Below, one piece after another: positions 32,587 through 40,762 of a stretch of DNA of 61,292 nt (position 1 is its first letter; each line of letters starts with the position of its first letter). A model generated the notes under the pieces. It did not search any database and was not told where the DNA came from. It saw only the letters and a program-made list of their open reading frames with translations. The position numbers were made by a program, and so were the translations under genes. Source of the DNA: an uncultured Clostridia bacterium (GTDB taxonomy: Bacteria > Bacillota > Clostridia > TANB77 > CAG-508). Where the stretch lies: assembly GCA_949118805.1 (NCBI GenBank), contig CASAUJ010000004.1, forward strand, positions 1-61,292. The letters run 5' to 3'.

Positions 32587-34770
32587 ATGAAAATTATAAA
32601 AAGAGATGGAACAATAGTCGATTATAATCCAGAAAAAATAAGCATTGCCATTCAAAAAGCAAATGAAGAAGTAACAGGGAGAGACAGAATTTCAAAAGAA
32701 CAAATAAAGGAAATTATAAAGTATATTGAAGAACTGAATAAACCAAGAATTTTAGTAGAAGATATTCAAGATATTATTGAACAAAAATTGATGGAAATAG
32801 GAAAATATGCATTAGCTAAAAAATATATTACCTATCGTTATACAAGAGAATTGGTTCGAAAAGCCAATACTACAGATCAATCCATTAAAGAATTAATTGA
32901 AGGAGAAAGTGAATACTGGAACAATGAAAATTCCAATAAAAATGCAAAAGTGGTAACCACACAAAGAGATTACTTAGCAGGAATTACCAGTACCGATATT
33001 ACAAGAAGATTTTTATTATCAGAAGATATTGTAAAAGCACATGATGAAGGAATCATTCATTTCCATGATGCTGACTATTTTGCACAAAATGCTTTGCACA
33101 ATTGTGAATTGATCAACTTAGAAGATATGTTACAAAATGGAACCATTATCAATGGTGTTATGATAGAAAAACCACATCGATTTGCTACGGCAGCCACGAT
33201 AGCAACACAAATTATTTTAGCAGTAACGAGTTCTAGTTATGGAGGGGCTACTATAACCTTAAGTCATTTAGCACCATTTGTTAGATATAGTTTTGAAAAA
33301 TATGTCAAGAGATATAAGGAAAGAGGATTGGATGAAAAAACTTGCAAAGAATATGCGGAATTAGACACAAAAAAGGAAATTGCTGATGGAGTGCAAACTT
33401 TTAATTATCAAGTGAATTCTATGACCAATACCAATGGACAAGCGCCTTTCTTATCTGTTTGCATGTATTTAGGAGAAACAGAAGAATATAAAAAAGAATT
33501 AGCCATGATTATTGAAGAATTTTTAAACCAAAGAATGTTAGGATTTAAAAATGAAAAAGGGGTTTATATTACACCAGCTTTTCCAAAACTTCTTTATGTA
33601 CTAGAAGAAGATAACATCAAAGAAGGAAGTAAATATTGGTATTTAACGGAACTTGCTGCTAAATGTACTGCTAAAAGAATGGTACCAGATTATATTTCAG
33701 AAAAGAAAATGAAAGAATTGAAAAAAGATAAATATGGAAATGGAAATTGTTATCCTTGTATGGGATGCCGTTCTTTCTTAACACCATGGACAACCGAAGG
33801 AAATCCTTCTAAAGCAAAGAATTATAAAGAAGGAGAATCAAAATATTATGGTAGATTTAACCAAGGTGTGGTAACCATTAATTTAGTAGACATTGCTTTA
33901 TCTTCTGACAAAGATGAAGAATTATTCTGGAAAATTTATGAGGAAAGATTAGAATTATGTCATAAGGCATTACAAGCAAGACATGAAAGATTAAGTAAAG
34001 CAACCAGTGACATTGCACCAATTTTATGGCAACATGGAGCTTTAGCTAGATTGGAAAAAGGGGAAAGTATTCATAAATTATTACATGATGGATATTCAAC
34101 GATTTCATTAGGATATGCAGGGTTATATGAATGTGTAAAATATATGACAGGACGTAGTCATACAGACAATGGAAAAGGGAAAGAATTTGCTTTGAAAGTA
34201 ATGCAAAAAATGAATGACAAATGTAAACAATGGAAAGAAGCAGAAAACATGGATTATAGTGTTTATGGAACACCAATTGAATCGACAACTTATAAATTTG
34301 CAAAATGCTTAAAAAATAGATTTGGTGTTGTAGAAGGAATAACAGATAAAGATTATATTACGAATTCATATCATGTACCAGTATTTGAAGAAATTGATGC
34401 CTTTTCTAAATTAAAATTGGAAAGTGAATTCCAACAATTGAGTCCAGGAGGAGCCATTTCTTATATTGAAACTCCTAATTTACAAAATAATATAGAAGCG
34501 GTTTTAGAAGTGATTCAATTCATTTATGATAATATCATGTATGCAGAATTAAATACAAAATCTGACTATTGCCAAGAATGTGGTTATGAAGGAGAAATTT
34601 TAATTGATGATAATTTAGAATGGTATTGTCCAAATTGTGGAAACCGAAATCATGATACTTTAAATGTAGCAAGAAGAACTTGTGGTTATATTGGTAGCAA
34701 TTTTTGGAATAAAGGAAGAACACAAGAAATAAAAGAAAGAGTGCTTCACATTGACAATAAAGATGATTAA
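32587..34770 (+). CDS. nrdD: Anaerobic ribonucleoside-triphosphate reductase
   Basis: Glycyl-radical class III reductase that makes dNTPs without oxygen. Residues 1-90 are an ATP-cone (IIKRDGTIVDYNPEKISIAI) for allosteric control. The catalytic barrel contains HFHDADYFAQNALHNCELIN, AVTSSSYGGATITLSHLAPF and NGNCYPCMGCRSFL. The C-terminal zinc site is CQEC...CPNC near residues 660-680, and the glycyl radical loop is RRTCGYIG near residue 699. It has 727 residues, full length. It is followed after about 90 bases by its activase nrdG. No in-frame CGG. Confidence 0.98.
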   Translation: MKIIKRDGTIVDYNPEKISIAIQKANEEVTGRDRISKEQIKEIIKYIEELNKPRILVEDIQDIIEQKLMEIGKYALAKKYITYRYTRELVRKANTTDQSIKELIEGESEYWNNENSNKNAKVVTTQRDYLAGITSTDITRRFLLSEDIVKAHDEGIIHFHDADYFAQNALHNCELINLEDMLQNGTIINGVMIEKPHRFATAATIATQIILAVTSSSYGGATITLSHLAPFVRYSFEKYVKRYKERGLDEKTCKEYAELDTKKEIADGVQTFNYQVNSMTNTNGQAPFLSVCMYLGETEEYKKELAMIIEEFLNQRMLGFKNEKGVYITPAFPKLLYVLEEDNIKEGSKYWYLTELAAKCTAKRMVPDYISEKKMKELKKDKYGNGNCYPCMGCRSFLTPWTTEGNPSKAKNYKEGESKYYGRFNQGVVTINLVDIALSSDKDEELFWKIYEERLELCHKALQARHERLSKATSDIAPILWQHGALARLEKGESIHKLLHDGYSTISLGYAGLYECVKYMTGRSHTDNGKGKEFALKVMQKMNDKCKQWKEAENMDYSVYGTPIESTTYKFAKCLKNRFGVVEGITDKDYITNSYHVPVFEEIDAFSKLKLESEFQQLSPGGAISYIETPNLQNNIEAVLEVIQFIYDNIMYAELNTKSDYCQECGYEGEILIDDNLEWYCPNCGNRNHDTLNVARRTCGYIGSNFWNKGRTQEIKERVLHIDNKDD

Positions 34771-34863
34771 AGGAAAAAGAATTGCGATTTGTCTATATTA
34801 TTTATGAATAAGGACAAATAACAATTCTTTTCTAAGATTTTGAAAGAAAAGAGGAAAAGAAAA

Positions 34864-35355
34864 ATGAGATATAATAAGATTAGAAAAATGGATATTTCGA
34901 ATGGTCCAGGTGTTAGAGTATCGATCTTTATGCAAGGATGTAATTTTCATTGTAAAGAATGTTTTAATCCAGAAACACATGATTTTGAAGGAGGAAAAGA
35001 ATTTACAGAGGAAACCATCCAAAGAGTGTTAGAATTAGGAGAAAATGAAAATATAAAAGGATTGTCTATATTGGGTGGAGAACCAATGCATCCTAAAAAT
35101 ATAGAAGGAACTACCAAACTAGCAAAAGCTTTTAAAGAAAAATTTCCAGACAAAACAATATGGTCATGGACAGGATTTTTGTTTGATCGTGATTTAAGAG
35201 AAAAAGAAGTATTGAAATATCTTGATGTTTTAGTAGATGGACAATTTGTAGAAGAATTAAAAAATCCTAAATTAAAATATTGTGGATCTTCCAATCAAAG
35301 AGTGATTGATGTACCAAAAAGTTTAAAAGAAAATAAAATCATATTATTCCAATAA
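34864..35355 (+). CDS. nrdG: Anaerobic ribonucleotide reductase activating protein
   Basis: Radical-SAM enzyme that installs the glycyl radical on NrdD. The cluster motif CNFHCKEC lies near residue 22, preceded by GPGVRVSIFMQG, and LSILGGEPMHPKN forms the SAM-binding GGE motif. It has 163 residues from the preferred ATG at 34864, which has AGAGGA eight bases upstream. An in-frame ATG at 34840 would add eight mostly basic residues. Operon with nrdD. A terminator follows at 35371. Confidence 0.96.
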   Translation: MRYNKIRKMDISNGPGVRVSIFMQGCNFHCKECFNPETHDFEGGKEFTEETIQRVLELGENENIKGLSILGGEPMHPKNIEGTTKLAKAFKEKFPDKTIWSWTGFLFDRDLREKEVLKYLDVLVDGQFVEELKNPKLKYCGSSNQRVIDVPKSLKENKIILFQ

Positions 35356-35370
35356 AGAAAAATAGAAATG

Positions 35371-35402
35371 CAGTGTGTTTTGAAAAGAACATGCTGTTTT
35401 TT
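35371..35402 (+). terminator. Terminator after nrdG
   Basis: CAGTGTGTT pairs with AACATGCTG (two wobble pairs) around an 8-base loop, then six T. Confidence 0.75.
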
Positions 35403-35440
35403 GTAATAAAAATGTAATAATCTAATAATATATAAACATA

Positions 35441-35470
35441 TTGACATAATTTGTGAAAGATCGATAAAAT
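35441..35470 (+). promoter_or_regulatory. Promoter of glycine-rich prepilin-like gene
   Basis: TTGACA and TAAAAT with an 18-base spacer; the -35 context ATTGACATAATTT is shared with the promoters at 29287 and 32196. Confidence 0.72.
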
Positions 35471-35500
35471 AAAAAAAATATACAAAGGAAGGGGATTTTT

Positions 35501-37523
35501 GTGAAAAAAGAGGAAAGAAAAGGAATTACATTGATTGCTTTAGTGATAACCATTATTATATTGTTAATTTTGGCAGGAGTAGGGATTAGTACTATAATGG
35601 GAGAAGGAGGTATTTTAAATAAGGCAACAAAAGCAGGAAAACAAACGGATGAAGCACGGAGTAGAGGAACAATTAAAAGTTGCTATTTTAGCATTAAAAA
35701 TGGAATATTATGAGAAGCAAAATGGGGAAAGTTTTCGTGATTTTCTTTTTCGCAATGAAGAAAATTTAAAAAAAGAATTAGGGGATAGGGAAGTTTTATT
35801 CAATAAAGAAGCGAATACAATAACCATAAATGGAATTCAGTTTTCAGTGGATGAAAATGGAAATATTACCAAAATAGATGGAATTTCGTTAAGTAATACA
35901 AGAATAAAATTAAATAAATTTGAAGATGATGAAGAACCACCAAAAGCAGACTTATTTGCAACACTAGTAACAATTACTGGAGATATTAGATGGAAAAGTA
36001 GTGACGAAGAAGTTGTAAAAATTAGTGGAAGTGGAAATAAAGTAACGATAACAGGGTTAAAAGATGGAGTGGCAACTGTAACAGCAAGTTGTCAGGGAGA
36101 AGAAGCAAGTTGTGAAGTAATAGTAAGAACAGTAGAAATATCAACAACATTAACTTTAACGCCAGAAAATATTATTATTGGAAAACAAGAAATAACTGAA
36201 TTAATGGCAGAACAAAATGGAACAGAGGAGATAGAATGGGAAACTTCAGATAATAGAATTGCAATAGTAGAAGGAACAGGAGAAAATGGGGAAATAGGAA
36301 AAATAACAGGAATGGAAGCAGGAAAGGTAACCATTACAGCAAGAACACAAAATCAAACAGCAACTTCTAAAGTGATAGTAGCTATTACAGCAGAATCGCT
36401 ATTAAAGGGAATAGAAGAAATTACAACAGGAGGAATAAAAAAAATTCTTGTTAACGGAACAACAGATCAAGAAATAACAGAAGCAACCCAATATAAGAAA
36501 GAGATTTATGATGTGAATGTTGTGTTAATTGATGGTGGATTAGAATTAGGAACAAATGGAGTCGTAAAAGTAAATGGGGTAGAGAAGGCAATTAGTGAAA
36601 TACAAGATTTATCGGTAAGTAGTGATGGAAAAACATACTCAGTAGGAAATACAAAAGATATAGGAACAGCGAATGCCTATGCTTCCAATACAGTGGTATT
36701 AAAAGTAAAAGGGAATTTAGAGATACAAGATGAAGTGACTTTAACTGCTATTACAGGAGCCTATGGAGGTCCAAAAGGTTTAATTGTCTATTGTGAAGAA
36801 TCAGTAACAAATAATGGAACGATTAATATGACAGCAAGAGGAGCAAAAGCACTAGGACAGAATGTCTACTTATGGAAGAATGCAAATGGAACTTTTGAAT
36901 ATGTTCCAACACAAGGTGGAGCAGGAGGAAATTCGGTTTCTTGTAATAGTTGGAGTGACAAGGAAGGAATCGGAGGAAATAAGGCTCCTATTCGAGGAAC
37001 AGGAGGAGGAGGATCTGGATCATGTATGTCACAAGGGGGAGAACCAACTACCTCAGGAACTGGTTCAGCTGGAACATCATTTTCAGGGGGGACAGGAGGA
37101 GGATCAGTTTTATATAATAGGGGAACTGGAGGAAATCGGAGGAGCTAATGGAGGAGCTCGGAGGAATACCTGGAGGAAATACTAATACAATTGAACATTA
37201 TCGTACTCAAGCTCGGAATAGGAAATCCAAGTGGTGGAACAGGAGGACTTTTGGTAATCTGTGTTAAAGATATCAAAGGAAAAGGAAAGATATTAAATGA
37301 GGGAACATCAGCATCTACTATTTCTAATGTAATTAATTTCAATGGATCTTCTAAAACTTATTCGGGAGGTTCATCAGGAGGAGGTTCTACCAATATATTC
37401 TATTTGTCAGAAGCAAATTTAAATGAAATGACATTATCTGTAAAAGGAGGAGTCTCTGCTGGAACCAGACCAGGAGGGAATGGTGGAGAAGGAAGCATAA
37501 CATCATTAAAGATTGATAAGTAA
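35501..37523 (+). CDS. Prepilin-like Ig/glycine-rich surface protein with four CGG +1 shifts
   Basis: Read through four successive +1 shifts this is one protein of 672 residues. The prepilin-like helix GITLIALVITIIILLILAGV and GEGGILNKATKAGKQTDEA open it. Next comes a helical segment, then two Ig-like Big_2 repeats (WKSSDEEVVKISGSGNKVTI and WETSDNRIAIVEG with GKVTITA), then a beta-rich region and a very glycine-rich C-terminal part. The shifts occur at CGG 35657, 37137, 37159 and 37214. With each C dropped the frame reads EAGVEEQ, GGNGGANGGAGGIPGGN and QAGIGNPSGG, and it remains open to 37523. GTG start at 35501 with AAGGAAGGGG upstream. Without the shifts four unrelated pieces result. The total coding length minus four bases divides exactly by three. 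Confidence 0.85.
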
Positions 37524-37563
37524 GAAAAAATTAATTTGCATTAGATATATTAGACAATAACTA

Positions 37564-37605
37564 AGAAATGGATTCTACAAGAAACAGGATTCATTTCTTT
37601 TTTTA
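37564..37605 (+). terminator. Terminator after glycine-rich protein gene
   Basis: AGAAATGGATTCT pairs with AGGATTCATTTCT (two wobble pairs) around a 9-base loop, followed by eight T. Confidence 0.88.
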
Positions 37606-37652
37606 TTAGAGATACTTGGAGTGTATTACAGAAAAAATGAAAATTAGTTTTA

Positions 37653-37733
37653 AACTATTTAGATTTTTTTCTAAATAGTTATTGACAAACAAAAATAAAA
37701 AGAGTATAATCTATTTAGAAATATTTCTAAATA
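37653..37733 (+). promoter_or_regulatory. Promoter with two TATTTAGA-type operators before sdpR-like gene
   Basis: TTGACA (37682-37687) and TATAAT (37705-37710) with a 17-base spacer. Directly after the -10 lies a perfect 22-base palindrome at 37712-37733 with half-site TATTTAGAAAT. A second inverted repeat, AACTATTTAG/CTAAATAGTT, spans 37653-37680 just upstream of the -35. Sites flanking the core promoter fit autorepression by the ArsR-type protein encoded next. Confidence 0.82.
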
Positions 37734-37755
37734 CTAAAACAAGGAAGTGATAAAT

Positions 37756-38031
37756 GTGGGAATGTCAGAAACATTAAAAGCAATAGCAGATCCAGTAAGG
37801 AGAGACATCTTAGAAATGTTAAAATTAGAAAAAAAATCAGCAGGAGAAATTGCAGAAAAATTTCATTTAACAGGAGCAACTGTATCTTATCATTTGTCGC
37901 AATTAAAAAAGGCAGATTTAATTACAGAAAATAAATACAAGAATTTTATTTATTATGAATTAAATACCTCTGTTTTTGAAGATGTATTAACATGGATTTA
38001 TCAGCTAGGAGGGAAAAACAAAGATTCATAA
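37756..38031 (+). CDS. ArsR/SdpR-type winged-helix repressor
   Basis: DNA-binding repressor of the ArsR superfamily, about 91 residues. Winged-helix motifs: LKAIADPVRRDILEMLK, GEIAEKFHLTGATVSYHLSQLKKADLI, then the wing around ENKYKNFIYYELN. No cysteine metal site is visible, which fits the SdpR branch. The following gene is an SdpI-like protein, the SdpRI arrangement, in which SdpR represses its own operon until SdpI sequesters it. The start is either GTG 37756 (AAGGAAG eight bases upstream) or ATG 37762. The two palindromes at the promoter are its probable targets. Confidence 0.88.
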   Translation: MGMSETLKAIADPVRRDILEMLKLEKKSAGEIAEKFHLTGATVSYHLSQLKKADLITENKYKNFIYYELNTSVFEDVLTWIYQLGGKNKDS

Positions 38032-38052
38032 AAAGAAAGGAAAGGATGAGAA

Positions 38053-38676
38053 ATGAAACATATTAATTGGAAAATTTTAATCATAACCACAATTGTTTGT
38101 TTCGTGCCAATTATTTTAGGAATGGTATTTTATAAACAACTACCAGAACAAATGCCTGTACACTTTAATATAAACAATGAAGCAGATGCCTATGCGTCAA
38201 AGAATTTTGCATTGTTTGGAATACCACTTTTATTAACTGTATTACAAATTTCTTGTTGCATTTTGAGTGATTGGAAGGAAAACCAGGAGATGCACAAAAT
38301 GAAACTTATCAAAATCATAAAATGGTTTATTCCTATTTTAAGTATAGTAGTTTCTATTATTATGATTGAAGTTCCGTTGGGAAGCACAGTAGATGTTAGA
38401 AAAAGTATAAGCTTTGTCATTGGTATTTTGTTTGTTTTAACAGGAAATTATTTACCAAAAATGAGTTATGAAATAGCAAAAGGAAAAATATATCCCATTC
38501 CAAAAAATGAAAAGATGTATCGAAAAATGACTAGAATGTTGGGAAGAACTTATGTGGTAGGAGGAATATTGATTTTATTTAGTATTTTATTCGAACCTAT
38601 TTTCACAGTCATTGCCATTGGACTTTTAGTAGCAAGTACTTTGATAGAAAGTGTATATTATCTGATAAAAAAATAA
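38053..38676 (+). CDS. SdpI-like membrane protein
   Basis: Polytopic membrane protein of 207 residues with six predicted helices. The DUF1648 segment comes first (MVFYKQLPEQMPVHFNINNE with PVHFN), then an SdpI/YhfL domain with GNYLPKM and the NEKMYRKMTRMLGRTYV stretch. In Bacillus SdpI is the immunity protein against the SdpC toxin and a membrane sensor for SdpR. No SdpC or SdpAB gene is near, so here it may be defence against a foreign toxin. Operon with the ArsR-type gene, 21 bases apart. Confidence 0.88.
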   Translation: MKHINWKILIITTIVCFVPIILGMVFYKQLPEQMPVHFNINNEADAYASKNFALFGIPLLLTVLQISCCILSDWKENQEMHKMKLIKIIKWFIPILSIVVSIIMIEVPLGSTVDVRKSISFVIGILFVLTGNYLPKMSYEIAKGKIYPIPKNEKMYRKMTRMLGRTYVVGGILILFSILFEPIFTVIAIGLLVASTLIESVYYLIKK

Positions 38677-38685
38677 AGAAAAGAG

Positions 38686-38713
38686 AAAAGCAAGGAAAAG
38701 TACTTGCTTTTTT
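38686..38713 (+). terminator. Terminator after SdpI-like gene
   Basis: AAAAGCAAG pairs with CTTGCTTTT around an 8-base loop, with a T run. Confidence 0.85.
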
Positions 38714-38743
38714 CATGTCTTTTACAAAAATAAGAAAAAAGTA

Positions 38744-38779
38744 TTGACAAGTGTTATATACTGTTATATACTGTTATAC
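38744..38779 (+). promoter_or_regulatory. Promoter with tandem GTTATATACT repeats
   Basis: TTGACA (38744-38749) and TATACT (38767-38772) with a 17-base spacer. Two adjacent copies of GTTATATACT and a third partial copy GTTATAC (38753-38779) cover spacer and -10. The strict 10-base period across the core promoter suggests a repressor site for the GntR protein encoded next. Confidence 0.7.
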
Positions 38780-38796
38780 GATTAAGAGGTGAGAAA

Positions 38797-39168
38797 GTGA
38801 ATTTTATTATAAGCAATAGCAGTGAAGTGCCGATTTATGAACAGATAAAAAAGGAAATCAAAAAATCGATTCAAACAAACGAATTAAAAGAAAATAGCAT
38901 GTTGCCATCCATTCGAAGCTTGGCAAAAGATTTACGTATCAGTATTTTAACCGTAAAAAAAGCTTATGATGAATTAGAACAAGAAGGTTATTTAAAAACG
39001 GTACAAGGAAAAGGTAGCTTTGTCATTCCAAGAAATCAAGAACTAGTGAAAGAAGAACAAATTCGAATTATTGAAGAACGATTAGGAGAAAGTATACAGA
39101 TTGCAAAAAGAATGGAAATAGGGAAAGAAGAATTAATGGATTTGCTAAATTATTTGTATGAAAGTTAG
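38797..39168 (+). CDS. GntR family regulator, YtrA type
   Basis: Short GntR-type repressor of 123 residues. The winged helix spans PIYEQIKKEIKKSIQTNELK through MLPSIRSLAKDLRISILTVKKAYDELEQEGYL and VQGKGSFVI. A short helical tail follows with no ligand domain, which is the YtrA subgroup that controls neighbouring ABC transporter operons. The start is GTG at 38797 with AGAGGTG upstream. It stands 14 bases ahead of the ABC ATPase gene. Tandem repeats at the promoter are the likely operator. Confidence 0.92.
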   Translation: MNFIISNSSEVPIYEQIKKEIKKSIQTNELKENSMLPSIRSLAKDLRISILTVKKAYDELEQEGYLKTVQGKGSFVIPRNQELVKEEQIRIIEERLGESIQIAKRMEIGKEELMDLLNYLYES

Positions 39169-39182
39169 GAGGAAAAAGAAGA

Positions 39183-40040
39183 ATGGAAAACATATTAGAA
39201 ATTAAAAATTTAAGTAAGAAATATGAAGGTTTTTCTTTAAAAGGGATTAACTTAGAATTGCCAAAAGGAACGATTATGGGATTAATCGGAGAAAACGGAG
39301 CAGGAAAGTCAACAACCATAAAGCTAATTTTAAATATTATTCAAAAAGAAGAGGGCGAAATAAGAATATTTGGCTTAGATTATCAAAACCAAGAAAAAAA
39401 GATAAAAGAAGAAATAGGTGTTGTTTTAGATGATAGCTTTTTATCAGAATATTTAAATGCAAGAGATATTCATAAAATTATGAAAAACTTTTATAAAAAT
39501 TGGGATGAAACCATGTTTTTTCATGTACTTGAAAAATTCAAACTTCCTCTTGATAAAATGATAAAAGAATTTTCGAGTGGAATGAAAATGAAACTAAAAA
39601 TCGCGACTGCTATTTCCCATCATCCTAAATTACTAATATTAGATGAACCAACCTCTGGATTAGATCCAGTGGCAAGAAATGAGATATTAGATATTTTTCA
39701 AGAATTTATTCAGGAAGAGGAAAATTCTATTTTAGTATCGAGCCATATTACTTCTGATTTAGAGTATATTGCTGATTATATTACCTTTATGAAGGAAGGG
39801 GAGATTGTTTTTACCAAAACAAGAGATGACTTACTAGAAAATTACGGGATTGTAAAATGTTCAGAAGAAGACTTTACAAGAATTGATAAGACAGATTTTA
39901 TAAAATATAAGAAAAATCGATATGAATATGAAGTGTTAATTGAGAATAAGACAAAATTTAAGAAAAAATATGAGATTGCTATCATAGAAAAACCTACGAT
40001 CGAAAATATTATGCTAATTTATAGTAAGGGGGAAAAATAA
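39183..40040 (+). CDS. ABC transporter ATP-binding protein
   Basis: ATPase subunit of 285 residues in a GntR-regulated ABC-2 module. Walker A is GLIGENGAGKST near residue 33, the signature FSSGMKMKLKIATAI near 130, Walker B LLILDEPTSGLDPVA near 150, and H-loop SSHITSDLEY. The C-terminal 70 residues form an accessory domain typical of YtrB-like ATPases. Its Walker A glycine is encoded ATC GGA without any extra base, in contrast to the ATPase at 23228. Followed after one base by the permease gene. Substrate unknown; such modules often respond to cell-wall antibiotics. Confidence 0.94.
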   Translation: MENILEIKNLSKKYEGFSLKGINLELPKGTIMGLIGENGAGKSTTIKLILNIIQKEEGEIRIFGLDYQNQEKKIKEEIGVVLDDSFLSEYLNARDIHKIMKNFYKNWDETMFFHVLEKFKLPLDKMIKEFSSGMKMKLKIATAISHHPKLLILDEPTSGLDPVARNEILDIFQEFIQEEENSILVSSHITSDLEYIADYITFMKEGEIVFTKTRDDLLENYGIVKCSEEDFTRIDKTDFIKYKKNRYEYEVLIENKTKFKKKYEIAIIEKPTIENIMLIYSKGEK

Positions 40041-40041
40041 G

Positions 40042-40707
40042 ATGAAAATGATAAAAGGACTTATGATAAAAGATTTACTACAATTAAAAAGTTATAAAAG
40101 AACGCTGTTGGTATTTATTTTGGTTTTTGTAGCAACAAGTCTTACACAGGAAAAAACAAAAGATCTTCTTGTTGTGATGATGACATTAGGGTTTGGTATG
40201 TTTAGTATTGCTACTTTTAGTTATGATGAAATGGCAAAAGCAGATCGATATATTTTGACATTTCCACTTACCAAAAAAGAAGTAGTAAAAGCGAAATATA
40301 GCCTAGTAATCACAAGTACAATAGTAGGATCTATCATCGGAATGATAATAAATATCATATTATCTTTATCTTTGCAAAAAGAAATGCCAAATTTATTAGA
40401 ATTAGTCAGCCTAGCAATGGGGGCAATATTTGGCATTGGAATAGTAGAAGCAATCCAAATACCATTTATTTATAAATATGGAGCAGAAAAAGGAAGAATC
40501 CAAATTTTTATTGCCATAGCAATAATTGCATTTGTATTAGGAGGAATCATTTGGATAGGAGAAAAGTATGGGATCAATTGGATGGGAAATTCTATGGTAG
40601 AAATGTTTTCTAAAATATTGCCAATCATTCTAATAGCCAGCATTGCAATAATTTATTTCATTTCGTATAAAATATCTTGTAAAATTTATAAGAGAAAAGA
40701 AGTATAA
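40042..40707 (+). CDS. ABC-2 family permease
   Basis: Membrane partner of the preceding ATPase, 221 residues with six hydrophobic segments, among them TLLVFILVFVATSL, VITSTIVGSIIGMIINIIL and FIAIAIIAFVLGGIIWIGE. The RYILTFPLTKKEVVKAKY motif in the first cytoplasmic loop is typical of ABC-2 permeases of this YtrC/DUF3169-like class. Ends KIYKRKEV with a basic tail. No further permease gene is present, so it probably works as a homodimer. Confidence 0.85.
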   Translation: MKMIKGLMIKDLLQLKSYKRTLLVFILVFVATSLTQEKTKDLLVVMMTLGFGMFSIATFSYDEMAKADRYILTFPLTKKEVVKAKYSLVITSTIVGSIIGMIINIILSLSLQKEMPNLLELVSLAMGAIFGIGIVEAIQIPFIYKYGAEKGRIQIFIAIAIIAFVLGGIIWIGEKYGINWMGNSMVEMFSKILPIILIASIAIIYFISYKISCKIYKRKEV

Positions 40708-40762
40708 GAGAGGTTTTAAAATGGATAAAAACATGATATAATAGCAATAGAAGGAGAGGAAC

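Noticed and set aside
2829..37523. Eight separate pseudogenes
   Set aside because: All eleven breaks are single C insertions before GGN, downstream frames are intact and conserved motifs are restored exactly. Independent decay would give varied indels and stop codons.
2986..37523. Classical P-site slippage or Shine-Dalgarno-stimulated +1 frameshifting as in prfB
   Set aside because: The codon before CGG varies and mostly cannot re-pair one base on, and I see no consistent SD-like sequence or downstream structure. The only constant is CGG itself.
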